46,692 nt of DNA from Sulfuritalea sp. (GTDB taxonomy: Bacteria > Pseudomonadota > Gammaproteobacteria > Burkholderiales > Rhodocyclaceae), in NCBI GenBank assembly GCA_030651305.1, contig JAUSCI010000008.1, positions 1 through 46,692 on the forward strand, read 5' to 3'. The notes beneath the pieces were generated by a model that was not told the DNA's origin, searched no databases, and saw nothing but the letters and a program-made list of their open reading frames with translations. The position numbers were made by a program, and so were the translations under genes. Positions 18,334-27,069 of the stretch are shown piece after piece (the first letter of the stretch is position 1; each line of letters starts with the position of its first letter).

Positions 18334-21092
18334 TTGTCTGCCTCTTGCATCGCATTGCGAATGTCATGCAATGACACCTCGAAGGACTGCGCCGGCAGCC
18401 CGGCGCACCAGCGCTGCCACATGGTGCGCAAGGCACGTTCCAGGCCGGCAGCAACCACTGCGGGCTGGCCCATCGCCGAGTTCGTAAAGCGTTCCCGCAA
18501 TCCTGCCCGGATAGCGGCCAGCGCGCCAAGGTTGCCAGCCCAGGACAAGCCCTTCTGCACAAAATCTTCCGCGTCATGGGCAACAAAACCTTCCAGGCCA
18601 GCATGGCCGAGAATCGCTGCCCCCGGGCGGGCGGCCGCTGTACCGCCAGCAATGGTCAGTGTCGGCACGCCCATCCATAGCGCGTGGCACGTTGTGGTAC
18701 CGCCGTTGTAAGGAAAGGTATCCAGACAGATGTCCACCTGGTGATGCAGGCTCAGGTAGGAAGCCATACCGCTGCGTACATGGAAACTCAGGCGGTCCTG
18801 CGCGATGCCTTCCTGCGCAAACCAGTCGATCAGCGTGTCGTATTTGCCCTCCTCGGGCATGCCTCCCAGCAACATGCGGGAGTCGGCCCGAGCGCGCAGG
18901 AGTTGCGCCCACAGTGCAATCACCGACCGGCTGAGCTTGTCCGTACGGTTAAAGCTGCCAAAAGTCACATGGCCCATGCCCAAGGCTGGCAGGGTGTTTA
19001 CCGGAGGGGCCTCGTCGGAGGGCATAAACGGCAGGACGACTGGCAGATGCACAATATCTTCTGTGAATTGGCTGGCGAATTGCTCTTGCGGCAGAAAGAA
19101 CTTATCTGCCAGGTAATAATCCATGGCACGCAGGCCTGTGGTGCCCGGATATCCCATCCAGCTGGCTTGCACCGGCGCTGGTTTGCGGGCGAAGGTCAAT
19201 AGGCGATTCCTGGCAGTGTGCCCCGACAGATCGACCAGGATGTCGATGCCGTCGGCGCGGATTGTTTGTGCCAGTGCAACGTCCGACAGGCCAACAAGTT
19301 GGCGCCAGTGCGGCAGATACGCTCGCAGGCGCTGCGTGACGGCGTCTTCAAGGGCATGATTGGAATAGCCGTGCAGCGACAAGTGCGCATAGCTCGACAA
19401 ATGGGCCAGCACCGGCTCGATAAAGTGTGCCACGGCATGGTCGCGGAAATCACCCGAGACAAAGCCAACATGCAAAGGGCGATCCGGATCGCGTGAATTG
19501 GCATGCTGTGGCCAATTGGCTCGCAGTGGCTCCTCGAACTGTTCGCCGAAGCGGCAGTGCTCGGAAAACAAGCTTGCCGCATCCACCGTTGCGTTGTGAC
19601 TGAGACAAAATAACAGGTTGCTATGTACGCTCACAATATCGGGTTTGATCTCCAGCGCGCGGCGATAGCTTGTCAATGCTTCATCGAGTCGCCCGAGGTT
19701 TTGCAGAACAACGCCCAGGTTGTTGTGCGCGTCAGCGTAATCGGGTTTGATCTCCAGCGCCCTACGGTAGCTTGCTGTCCCTTCATCGAGTTGCCCAAGG
19801 TTTTCCAGGGCAACGCCCATGTTGTTGTGCACCTCGGCGGAGTCGGGCTTGATCTCCAACGCCCTGCGATAGCTTGCCACCGCACCGTCGAGTTGCCCGA
19901 GGTCTTTCAGGGCAGTGCCCATGTTGCTGTACGCCTCGGCCAAATCGGATTTGATCTCCAGCGCTCGGCGATAGCTCGCCACGGCATCATCGAGTTGCCC
20001 GAGGGCTTGCAGGGCATTGCCCAGGTTGTAGTGTGCCTCGGCGTAATCGGGTTTGATCTCCAGCGCCCGACGATAGCTTGCGAATGCGCCGTCGAGTTGC
20101 CCAAGGTCTTGCAAGGCATTGCCCAGGTTGTTATGCGCCTCGGCGTAATCGGGTTTGATCTCCAGCGCCCGGCGGTAGCTCGCCACCGCTTTATCGAGTT
20201 GGCCGACATCTCGCAGGGCAGCACCCAGGTTGCTGTGCGCCTCGGCGTAATCGGGTTTGATCTTCAGCGCCCGACGATAGCTTGCCGCCGCTTTGTCGGG
20301 CTGCCCGAAATATCTCAGTGCATTGCCGAGGCTGTTGTGTATTTCGGCATCGTCGGGCAAGAGTTCCGTTGCCGTCTGCAACGCTGGCACGGCGTCTTTG
20401 GCTTGTGCCTGGAGGAAAAGCCCCAGCGCCTTCCAGGCAAGTCCGGAATCCGGATACCGGTAAACCAGCAGGCGCGCCCGACTTTCCGTTTCCGCATGGT
20501 GCCCGGCATTGAACAGGGCGACAAGATGGTTGATCTCGGTTTGCAACAACGACAGTGATAAAGCGGTCGATCTTGAGGGGAGGCTCTTGGTCTTTTTCGG
20601 CGTGCGTTTCTTGGTGGCGGCCTTTCCTGCTTTCGGCGACTCGATCAGCGAGAATTCGCTCCGCGTGGCAGTTTCGGCCTTTGCCCGCAAGGCGCGGGCG
20701 GCGGCAGTATCGAGACCGCGCTTCATGGCGGCCTCCATGACGCTCAGTGCCTCTATGGCTTGGCCGGTCGCCAGGAGTGCTTCGGCATACGACAGCGAGT
20801 ACTGCCCTTGGGCCGAATTAATCGTCAAGGCTGTTTTCAGATAAGGCAGCGCGGCCGCGTATTGCCCCAGCTGCGCCGCCAGCACCCCTAGATTGTGGTT
20901 CGCATCAGGATGGTTCGGCTCGGCTTGCAGGATGGCGCGATAGATCCGCTCGGCATCTTGCAACTGGCCGGCCTTGTGATGAGCGATGGCCTGTTGGAGT
21001 GTTTGGTCGATCGTCACTGCGGCAGATTGCAGGAGTTGGGCATTGGTAGTCACTTGGGTTGATTTTACGCTTAGCCGTTCTTGCCGCGCCAT
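18330..21092 (-). CDS. TPR protein with GT41 (OGT/SPINDLY-type) glycosyltransferase domain
   Basis: 920 aa from the ATG at 21092. An alternative GTG at 21053 aligns with the N-terminus of the sister protein at 21254 (VTTNAQ versus MTSKTR); the longer frame from 21308 runs over a dispersed repeat and into the preceding gene. The N-terminal TPR block is near-identical to that of the sulfotransferase gene, then come about eight TPRs (19620-20350). The GT41 domain shows VSGDFRDHAVAH with the active-site His, FGSFNRTDKLS with the donor-site Lys, and DICLDTFPYNGGTTT. It is likely a cytoplasmic protein O-glycosyltransferase and a paralogue of the enzyme at 2923-5484. It overlaps the aminotransferase start. 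Confidence 0.88.
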   Translation of the reverse strand: MARQERLSVKSTQVTTNAQLLQSAAVTIDQTLQQAIAHHKAGQLQDAERIYRAILQAEPNHPDANHNLGVLAAQLGQYAAALPYLKTALTINSAQGQYSLSYAEALLATGQAIEALSVMEAAMKRGLDTAAARALRAKAETATRSEFSLIESPKAGKAATKKRTPKKTKSLPSRSTALSLSLLQTEINHLVALFNAGHHAETESRARLLVYRYPDSGLAWKALGLFLQAQAKDAVPALQTATELLPDDAEIHNSLGNALRYFGQPDKAAASYRRALKIKPDYAEAHSNLGAALRDVGQLDKAVASYRRALEIKPDYAEAHNNLGNALQDLGQLDGAFASYRRALEIKPDYAEAHYNLGNALQALGQLDDAVASYRRALEIKSDLAEAYSNMGTALKDLGQLDGAVASYRRALEIKPDSAEVHNNMGVALENLGQLDEGTASYRRALEIKPDYADAHNNLGVVLQNLGRLDEALTSYRRALEIKPDIVSVHSNLLFCLSHNATVDAASLFSEHCRFGEQFEEPLRANWPQHANSRDPDRPLHVGFVSGDFRDHAVAHFIEPVLAHLSSYAHLSLHGYSNHALEDAVTQRLRAYLPHWRQLVGLSDVALAQTIRADGIDILVDLSGHTARNRLLTFARKPAPVQASWMGYPGTTGLRAMDYYLADKFFLPQEQFASQFTEDIVHLPVVLPFMPSDEAPPVNTLPALGMGHVTFGSFNRTDKLSRSVIALWAQLLRARADSRMLLGGMPEEGKYDTLIDWFAQEGIAQDRLSFHVRSGMASYLSLHHQVDICLDTFPYNGGTTTCHALWMGVPTLTIAGGTAAARPGAAILGHAGLEGFVAHDAEDFVQKGLSWAGNLGALAAIRAGLRERFTNSAMGQPAVVAAGLERALRTMWQRWCAGLPAQSFEVSLHDIRNAMQEADK
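19620..20350 (-). repeat. Tandem 102-bp repeats coding eight TPR units
   Basis: Units of 34 codons (consensus RRALEIKPDYAEAHNNLGNA) repeat about eight times with high DNA similarity. A related array is in the sulfotransferase gene (about 22270-22810), and the consensus is close enough to allow recombination between the two genes. Confidence 0.85.
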
Positions 21093-21180
21093 AGCAGATG
21101 ATGCTGCACTTCGGGCTGGCGGTGCGCCGACGTGGGTTTGCCGATACTGGCCGGTTTGCCCGGCGCAGAAGGCGCTGTTC

Positions 21181-21204
21181 GCCGTGTCGCCAGCGCCGAC
21201 TTTT
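21181..21204 (+). repeat. Dispersed 24-bp element
   Basis: A near-consensus copy in the 161-base gap between the sulfotransferase stop and the start of the downstream GT41 gene. Confidence 0.85.
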
Positions 21205-21253
21205 CGGAGTCCATTATTTGGGCGAGTTGCGGATGGATTCCCGTATTCCGGCT

Positions 21254-23509
21254 TTATCCCTTGAGCGCGGCGATCATCGGCTGGATATGGGCTTTGTATT
21301 TCCGCCATGCCTCAGAGCTGCCGCGGTACATTTCTTCCCGTACCTGAGTTGAACTTGCTGTCTTGACGGCCCTCTTGGTCTTGTGGAACTCCAGGCACCG
21401 GTCTTCCCATGTCAGGTCGCAGTGCTTGAGCAGGGCTTGGGTTTCCCTCTCCTGATTTTCCGTCAAGGTTTCATAGTTCAGATCGTAAATCTGGCCGGGG
21501 AATCTTTGCCGCCAGAACGCCATGAGATCGACGTACAGCTTGTAGAACTCCGCCAAGTCTGCGAGATCGTAAGCGTAGCCGTTTCCTTTTTGCGAGAAGT
21601 AGTGCTTAAAGATCGACCAGCAAGTCGCGATGGGATCTCGTTGAACGTGAACGACCCTGGCTTCAGGGATCGCGGTCAGGATGAAGCCGGTCCATCTGAA
21701 GTTCAGCGGCATCTTGTCGGTCACGCAAGGTGCTCGGGTGTCAAGGGTATCGAGCCCGGCCAGGTAATCGGCTCTGACCGATCCGAGCGTAGCCACAGTT
21801 AACTGACCTGAATGATTTTGCTTTATGTCGCGGAGGGCGCAGTCGGCGATTCTTGCCAGAACGTCAAGTTCGCCTGCGCCGTAGACCTGTGAATGGCTGG
21901 CCAGTATTTGCTCGACAAGCGTTGTTCCCGAACGGGGCATACCGACAATGAAGACAGGCCGCTGTGTAAGTTGGGCTGGCGATTGCGCGTGTTCAAGAAC
22001 TGGCAGGCAGGCGACAGCGAAGGTCGACTTGATGAAGGCAAATAGCCGCTTGTCCGCGTCTATGTCGTAGCCCAGCTGTTTCTTCCTCAGCCGGTTTCCT
22101 TCCTGGAGATAGCGGAACGAGGTGTCCGCATCCCCGATGTCCTCGTATGCTTTTCCAAGAGCAAAGCCAATCTGTATTTTGTCCTGGTCGCTCAACGTTG
22201 GACTGGCTATCAGCGCCAGCATCTGCGCAAATTGCGGATCGTCAGGCTTGTATCTCTTCATGACACTGAGGTTCCTATGCGCGTCGGCGTAATCGGGTTT
22301 GATCTTCAGCGCGCGGCGGTAGCTTGTCGATGCTTCATCGAGTTGCCCGAGGCTTTTCAGGGCATTGCCCAAGTTGTTGTGCGCCTCTGCGTAATTGGGA
22401 GTGATCGCCAGCGCCTGGCGGTAGCTATCGATCGCGTCATCGAACTGCCCGAGGTCTTGTAGGGTATTACCCAGGTTGTTGTGAGCCTCGGCGCAATCGG
22501 GAATGATCTCCAACGCCCGGCGACAGCTTGCCACGGCTTCATTGAGTTGCCCGAGATCTCTCAGCGCATTGCCCATGTTGTTGTGTGCCTCGGCGTAGTC
22601 GGATCTGATCTCCAGTGCCCGGCGATAACTTGCCGCGGCTCCATCGAACTGCCCAAGGTCTTTCAGGGCATTGCCCAGGTTGTAGTGCGCTTCGGCGTAA
22701 TCGGGTTCGATCTCCAGTGCTCGGCGAAAGCTTGCGATTGCATTGTCGAGTTGCCCGAGGTATTGCATGGCATTGCCAAGATTGTTGTGCGCCTCGGCAT
22801 CATCGGGCAATAATTTTGATGCCTGTCGCAACGCCGGTAGCGCATCCTTGCCCTGCATCCCGAGGGAAACCCCCAAGACCTTCCAGACAAACCCGGAGTT
22901 CGGATACCGCTCAAGCAGCAAGCGCGTCCGGTTTTCCAGTTCCGCATGGCGTCCGGCCTTGAACAGGGCGACAAGCTGGTTGACCTCGGTTTGCGACAAC
23001 GATAGAGCTGAAGCGGCCCCTTTTGAGGTGGGCCTTACGTCCTTCTTCGACGTGCGTTTCTTGATGGCGGCCTTCCCTGCTTTCGGCGACTTGGTCAGGA
23101 AGAATTCACTCCGCGTAGCAGTCTCGGCCTTTGCCCGCAAGGCGTGGGCAGCGGCGGTATCGAGACCGCGCTGCATGGCGGCCTCCATGACGCTCAGTGC
23201 CTCTATGGCCTGGCCGGTCGCGAGGAGTGCTTCGGCATACGACAGCGAGTACTGCCCTTGGGCTGGATTGATCGCCAGCGCGGATTTCAGATAGGGAATC
23301 CCGGCGATATGTTGCCCGACTTGCGCCGCCAGCACGCCGAGATTGTGGTTGGCATCGGGATGATTCGGCTGCACTTGCAGGATGGCGCGGTAGAGACGCT
23401 CGGCGTCCGGCAGTTGGCCGGCCTTGTGATGAGCGATGGCCTGTTGAAGTGTTTGGTCGAGAGTCGGCGGCACAGCTTGCGGGGAACGGGTTTTGGAGGT
23501 CATTTGCAT
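21254..23509 (-). CDS. TPR protein with C-terminal sulfotransferase domain
   Basis: 751 aa. The start ATG (23509) shares bases with the ygiQ stop (TGATG); a second in-frame ATG lies two codons later. An N-terminal TPR block (residues 15-150), a segment with LVALFKAGRHAELENR, and six further TPR units precede a PAPS-dependent sulfotransferase domain: the 5'-phosphosulfate loop is FIVGMPRSGTTLVEQ (about 520-535) and the 3'-phosphate site is in ARVVHVQRDPIATCWS. It would transfer sulfate to a protein tyrosine or sugar hydroxyl. Its first ~200 residues are nearly copied in the next gene, showing a tandem duplication followed by a catalytic-domain swap. Confidence 0.9.
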   Translation of the reverse strand: MQMTSKTRSPQAVPPTLDQTLQQAIAHHKAGQLPDAERLYRAILQVQPNHPDANHNLGVLAAQVGQHIAGIPYLKSALAINPAQGQYSLSYAEALLATGQAIEALSVMEAAMQRGLDTAAAHALRAKAETATRSEFFLTKSPKAGKAAIKKRTSKKDVRPTSKGAASALSLSQTEVNQLVALFKAGRHAELENRTRLLLERYPNSGFVWKVLGVSLGMQGKDALPALRQASKLLPDDAEAHNNLGNAMQYLGQLDNAIASFRRALEIEPDYAEAHYNLGNALKDLGQFDGAAASYRRALEIRSDYAEAHNNMGNALRDLGQLNEAVASCRRALEIIPDCAEAHNNLGNTLQDLGQFDDAIDSYRQALAITPNYAEAHNNLGNALKSLGQLDEASTSYRRALKIKPDYADAHRNLSVMKRYKPDDPQFAQMLALIASPTLSDQDKIQIGFALGKAYEDIGDADTSFRYLQEGNRLRKKQLGYDIDADKRLFAFIKSTFAVACLPVLEHAQSPAQLTQRPVFIVGMPRSGTTLVEQILASHSQVYGAGELDVLARIADCALRDIKQNHSGQLTVATLGSVRADYLAGLDTLDTRAPCVTDKMPLNFRWTGFILTAIPEARVVHVQRDPIATCWSIFKHYFSQKGNGYAYDLADLAEFYKLYVDLMAFWRQRFPGQIYDLNYETLTENQERETQALLKHCDLTWEDRCLEFHKTKRAVKTASSTQVREEMYRGSSEAWRKYKAHIQPMIAALKG
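22270..22810 (-). repeat. Tandem 102-bp repeats coding six TPR units
   Basis: Six consecutive 34-codon TPR units (NNLGNALxDLGQxDxA pattern) inside the sulfotransferase gene, related to the array at 19620-20350. Confidence 0.8.
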
Positions 23510-25701
23510 CAGCCGCCCTTGCGCCGGGATAGCGGATGGCGTGGCACGTCCGGATGACGGCGGGATGGTGCGATTTTAGCCGGTTTGGTGGAAGCGGCGG
23601 ACGTTGTTCGCCGTGTCGCCGGCGCCGTGCCGGCCGGCTGCCAGGCCGGGATCAGGTGGCGCTTGCCCGGCCCGATCAGATCGGCGCGGCCCATGGCTCG
23701 CAGCGCCTCGCGCAGCAGGGGCCAGTTCTCGGGATCGTGATAACGCAGGAAGGCCTTGTGCAGTTTGCGCTGGCGCCCGCCGCGCACTACGGCAACGCCT
23801 TCGGAGTCAGCCGTGACTTTGCGCAGCGGATTCTTTTCCGTGTGCCACATCGCGGTGGCGATGGCCAGCGGCGTCGGCAGGAAGGTCTGCACCTGATCGA
23901 GGCGGAAGCCGCTTTTCTTCAGCCACAGCGCGAGTTCCAGCATGTCTTCATCGGTGGTGCCGGGATGCGCCGCGATGAAGTAGGGAATCAGGTACTGCTC
24001 CTTGCCGGCTTCTTTCGAGAACTTGTCGAACATCTGCTTGAAGCGTTCGTAGCTGGCCATGCCCGGCTTCATCATTTTCGATAGCGGGCCTTCCTGGCTG
24101 TGCTCTGGCGCGATTTTCAGGTAGCCGCCGACGTGGTGGGTCACCAGTTCCTTGACGTACTCGGGCGAGCGCACGGCGAGGTCGTAGCGCAGGCCGGAGC
24201 TGATCAGGATTTTCTTGATGCCGGGCAGGGCGCGCGCCTTTTGGTAGACCGAAATCAGCGGTGCGTGGTCGGTATTCAGGTTCTCGCAGATGCCCGGATA
24301 GACGCAGGACAGCCGGCGGCAGGAGGACTCGATATTTGGATCTTTGCAGGCCATGCGGTACATGTTGGCGGTCGGCCCGCCGAGGTCGGAGATGACGCCG
24401 GTGAAGCCGGGCGTCTTGTCGCGGATGTCCACGATCTCCTGCAGGATCGAGGCTTCCGAGCGGCTCTGGATGATGCGTCCTTCATGCTCGGTGATCGAGC
24501 AAAAGGTGCAGCCGCCGAAGCAGCCGCGCATGATGTTGATCGAGAAGCGGATCATCTCCCACGCCGGAATCCTGGCGTCGCCATAGCTCGGATGCGGCGC
24601 GCGGGCATAGGGCAGGCCGAAGACGTGGTCCATCTCGTCGGTGGTCAGCGGGATCGGCGGCGGGTTGAGCCACAGATCGCGCCGGCTGGTGCCCTCGCCG
24701 TGGGCCTGGACCAGCGCCCGCGCATTGCCGGGATTGGATTCGAGATGGAAGGTGCGCGAGGCGTGGGCGTAGAGCACCGGGTCGTCGCGGACCTGCTCGT
24801 AGGACGGCAGGCGGATGGCGGTGTGAGCACGCGCCTGCTTCGTTGCCGCCAGCCGTTCGGCGCGGCTGATGACGCGCACGATTGCCGTATCGCCAGCGCA
24901 GACTTTCGAGGTCTGCTTTTCCGCTTCCATGGCGTAGGGATCGGGATGGGCATGCACCGCGCCCGGCGTATCCACCGTGGTCGAGTCGGCCTCCGTCCAG
25001 TCCGCGCCCGGCAGCCAGCCGTGGGGCGCCATGAAGGCGGTGCCGCGCAGGTCGCGGATGGTGTCGATCTTCTCGCCTTTCGCCAGGCGGTGGGCCAGTT
25101 CCACCAGCGCCCGCTCGGCATTGCCGAACAGCAGCAGGTCGGCTTTGGCGTGCGGCAGGATAGAGCGCCGCACCTTGTCCGACCAGTAGTCGTAATGCGC
25201 GATGCGGCGCAAGCTTGCCTCGATGCCGCCGATCACCAGCGGCACGTCGGCGAAGGCTTCGCGGGCACGCTGCGAATAGACGATTACGGCGCGGTCGGGA
25301 CGGCGATCCGGCGCGGCGTTGGGCGTGTAGGCGTCGTCCGAGCGGATCTTGCGGTCGGAGGTGTAGCGGTTGACCATCGAATCCATGTTGCCGGCGGTGA
25401 TGCCAAAGAACAGCTTCGGCTTGCCCAGGCGCTTGAAATCATCAGCCGAGTGCCAGTCCGGCTGGCTGATGAGGCCGACGCGAAAGCCCTGCGCTTCGAG
25501 CAGCCTGCCGACCAGCGCCATGCCGAAACTGGGGTGGTCGATATAGGCGTCGCCGGTGACGAGGATGATGTCGCATTCATCCCAGCCCAGCGCGTCCATT
25601 TCGGCGCGCGACATCGGCAGGAAGGGTGCCGTGCCGTAGCGCTGCGCCCAGTACTTGCGATAGGAGGTCAGCGGCCTGGCCGCCACGGCGGCGATTGTCA
25701 T
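23509..25701 (-). CDS. ygiQ: YgiQ-family radical SAM protein (UPF0313)
   Basis: 730-aa radical SAM enzyme of unknown reaction, widely conserved. The order of parts fits the family: an N-terminal B12-binding-like Rossmann region ([34 protein letters not shown]), then the radical SAM core with [18 protein letters not shown] (CxxxCxxC), and a C-terminal region ending in a basic tail. A 24-bp dispersed element lies in frame at about residues 266-273 (KVCAGDTA), in a connecting segment. The gene overlaps the TPR-sulfotransferase start and may drive the whole minus-strand operon, or may simply be an ancestral neighbour. Confidence 0.93.
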   Translation of the reverse strand: MTIAAVAARPLTSYRKYWAQRYGTAPFLPMSRAEMDALGWDECDIILVTGDAYIDHPSFGMALVGRLLEAQGFRVGLISQPDWHSADDFKRLGKPKLFFGITAGNMDSMVNRYTSDRKIRSDDAYTPNAAPDRRPDRAVIVYSQRAREAFADVPLVIGGIEASLRRIAHYDYWSDKVRRSILPHAKADLLLFGNAERALVELAHRLAKGEKIDTIRDLRGTAFMAPHGWLPGADWTEADSTTVDTPGAVHAHPDPYAMEAEKQTSKVCAGDTAIVRVISRAERLAATKQARAHTAIRLPSYEQVRDDPVLYAHASRTFHLESNPGNARALVQAHGEGTSRRDLWLNPPPIPLTTDEMDHVFGLPYARAPHPSYGDARIPAWEMIRFSINIMRGCFGGCTFCSITEHEGRIIQSRSEASILQEIVDIRDKTPGFTGVISDLGGPTANMYRMACKDPNIESSCRRLSCVYPGICENLNTDHAPLISVYQKARALPGIKKILISSGLRYDLAVRSPEYVKELVTHHVGGYLKIAPEHSQEGPLSKMMKPGMASYERFKQMFDKFSKEAGKEQYLIPYFIAAHPGTTDEDMLELALWLKKSGFRLDQVQTFLPTPLAIATAMWHTEKNPLRKVTADSEGVAVVRGGRQRKLHKAFLRYHDPENWPLLREALRAMGRADLIGPGKRHLIPAWQPAGTAPATRRTTSAASTKPAKIAPSRRHPDVPRHPLSRRKGG
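23610..23630 (+). repeat. Dispersed 24-bp element, right end diverged
   Basis: GCCGTGTCGCCGGCGCC matches the left two thirds of the element; the right end differs. It lies in the 3' part of ygiQ, in the low-complexity tail (read on the minus strand as part of [11 protein letters not shown]). Confidence 0.6.
24884..24907 (+). repeat. Dispersed 24-bp element inside ygiQ
   Basis: Copy with one central change, read on the minus strand as KVCAGDTA in frame with ygiQ. Confidence 0.85.
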
Positions 25702-25711
25702 TGCGGGAGAA

Positions 25712-26287
25712 TCAGGCCGCGCGTACGCGGCTTTGCGATGGAACGTGGCGGGCGAGAAAATCCATCTGGTCGGCGAGAATGTTGCGGTTGCAGAGGATCA
25801 GGTATTCCGCCTTGTTGGGGATATAGGGCGCATAGACCAGTTCCATCGACGCCTGCTCCGGAGTGCGTCCGCTCTTGGTCTGGTTGCAGTGGCGGCAGGC
25901 GGTGACGACGTTCATCCAGGTGTCGCGGCCGCCTTGCGAGACTGGCAGGATATGGTCGCGGGTCAGCCGCTGCGAGGAAAACTCGCGGGCGCAATAGGCG
26001 CAGACGTGGCGGTCGCGATGGAACAGTTCGCGGTTGCACAGCGGCGGGGTCGGGTGCAGGGACTTGCCCGAGAGCGCCTTGCCGCGAATGGCGATGATGC
26101 TGCTGGTGGCCAGTTCGGAGCGCTCGCCGGTGACGCGATTGGTGCCGCCATGGAAAATGAAATGCGTATCGCCGGCGTCCCAGGCGACCAGGTCGCGCGC
26201 GACGTAGATGCAGGCATGCTGCCAGCTCACCCAGCGGTGCGGAACACCGTGCTGGTCGAGGGTTAGGATCAGCGGATGGCTCTTCAT
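25712..26287 (-). CDS. HNH endonuclease family protein
   Basis: 191 aa from the ATG at 26287; a longer frame reaching 26551 would overlap tonB on the other strand. The HNH motif is [13 protein letters not shown]...[18 protein letters not shown], flanked by two CxxC pairs (CAYC and CRHC), which bind zinc. It is the common small chromosomal HNH protein of betaproteobacteria, likely a metal-dependent nuclease of unknown target. The start has only GAG upstream, so its efficiency may be low. It is ten bases from the ygiQ start and divergent from tonB. Confidence 0.85.
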   Translation of the reverse strand: MKSHPLILTLDQHGVPHRWVSWQHACIYVARDLVAWDAGDTHFIFHGGTNRVTGERSELATSSIIAIRGKALSGKSLHPTPPLCNRELFHRDRHVCAYCAREFSSQRLTRDHILPVSQGGRDTWMNVVTACRHCNQTKSGRTPEQASMELVYAPYIPNKAEYLILCNRNILADQMDFLARHVPSQSRVRAA

Positions 26288-26334
26288 CTCTATGGCTATA
26301 GAATCCTGTATCGGTACGAATTTAGCAGAGAGCA

Positions 26335-27069
26335 ATGACTTTTCAAAGCCTTGATATGAGGGGATTAGTGACGCGACGGCTGAGCTATGCCATCGCTGCC
26401 TCGCTTGTGGTTCACCTGCTGATATTCTGGCCCGCCAGCTTGCGCGTACTGACGAAGGATACGCCTTCGTTGCTGCAAGCGACTTTGCGCGCACCGCCGC
26501 AACCGCCGCCGGAGCATTTGCCGCCGAAGCCGGCGCCGCGCGCCGTGCCACCAGCGCCGACTATTGTCGCTGCGCCGGTGGCCACGACGGTGCCCGCGCC
26601 TAGCGAGGAAATAGGGGACAGACCCCAATTTCATGAATCTCGAAATCGGGGTCTGTCCCCTATTTCCGTTCCTATTTCCGTTCCCGCTGCTGCCCTTGTT
26701 GCGGCAACTCCTGCACCGGGTTCGCCAGGCGGCTCCGTGATCACTGAATCCAGCGCGTCGGGCGAGACCGTGGATGGCTTGCGCGGCTATCGTCTGGCGA
26801 TAGCGACCCAGGCGCGGCGCTTCAAGCGTTATCCGGCGCAGGCGATGGCGTCCGGCTGGGCGGGCAGCGCCGAGATTCGCATCGAAGTCGATAGTGAGGG
26901 CCGGCCGCGCGCGACCACGGTCGTCCGTTCCAGCGGCCATGAATCCCTTGATCGCGCCGCGCTGACGATGATCGAAGCCGGCGCGCTGCGTGCACGATTG
27001 CCGGAAAGTCTGCGCGGCAAGGCCTTCGCCGTGGTGCTGCCGGTGGTATTCAACCTGGACGATGAATGA
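26335..27069 (+). CDS. TonB-family energy transducer
   Basis: 244 aa. One N-terminal transmembrane helix (about residues 18-35, SYAIAASLVVHLLIFWP), a Pro-rich periplasmic linker (QPPPEHLPPKPAPRAVPPAP), and a C-terminal TonB domain with YPAQAMASGWAGSAEIRIEVDSEG and SLDRAAL. It would couple the proton motive force to outer-membrane receptors. No exbB, exbD or receptor gene is nearby, so it is an orphan. A long hairpin repeat lies in frame in the linker (residues 92-111). It is divergent from the HNH gene, with 47 bases between start codons. Confidence 0.88.
   Translation: MTFQSLDMRGLVTRRLSYAIAASLVVHLLIFWPASLRVLTKDTPSLLQATLRAPPQPPPEHLPPKPAPRAVPPAPTIVAAPVATTVPAPSEEIGDRPQFHESRNRGLSPISVPISVPAAALVAATPAPGSPGGSVITESSASGETVDGLRGYRLAIATQARRFKRYPAQAMASGWAGSAEIRIEVDSEGRPRATTVVRSSGHESLDRAALTMIEAGALRARLPESLRGKAFAVVLPVVFNLDDE
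26542..26565 (+). repeat. Possible dispersed 24-bp element in tonB
   Basis: GCCGTGCCACCAGCGCCGACTATT resembles the element and codes AVPPAPTI in frame. It sits in a natural Pro-rich segment, so chance similarity cannot be excluded. Confidence 0.4.
26607..26667. repeat. 61-bp hairpin repeat of the GGGGACAGACC family inside tonB
   Basis: Two 26-bp arms (26607-26632 and 26642-26667) are reverse complements at 25 of 26 positions with a 9-base loop. Each arm has the core GGGGACAGACCCC with AAAT/ATTT flanks. The element is translated in frame (IGDRPQF...NRGLSPIS). It resembles REP-type palindromes moved by REP-associated transposases, though none is encoded here. Confidence 0.9.

Noticed and set aside
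19623-20558. Plus-strand frame of 311 codons with repeated VVxxxVIGFDLQRP units
   Set aside because: It is the reverse complement of the TPR repeats in the GT41 gene, so the regularity is inherited and not a separate repeat protein.
21093-21308. N-terminal extension of the 18330-21092 GT41 protein up to 21308
   Set aside because: It runs through the dispersed 24-bp repeat and overlaps the preceding gene; the sister protein starts near the inner ATG/GTG.
24100-25905. Long plus-strand frame of 601 codons opposite ygiQ
   Set aside because: It is a shadow in high-GC DNA of a conserved radical SAM gene; the protein is Gly/Arg/Ala-rich without domains.
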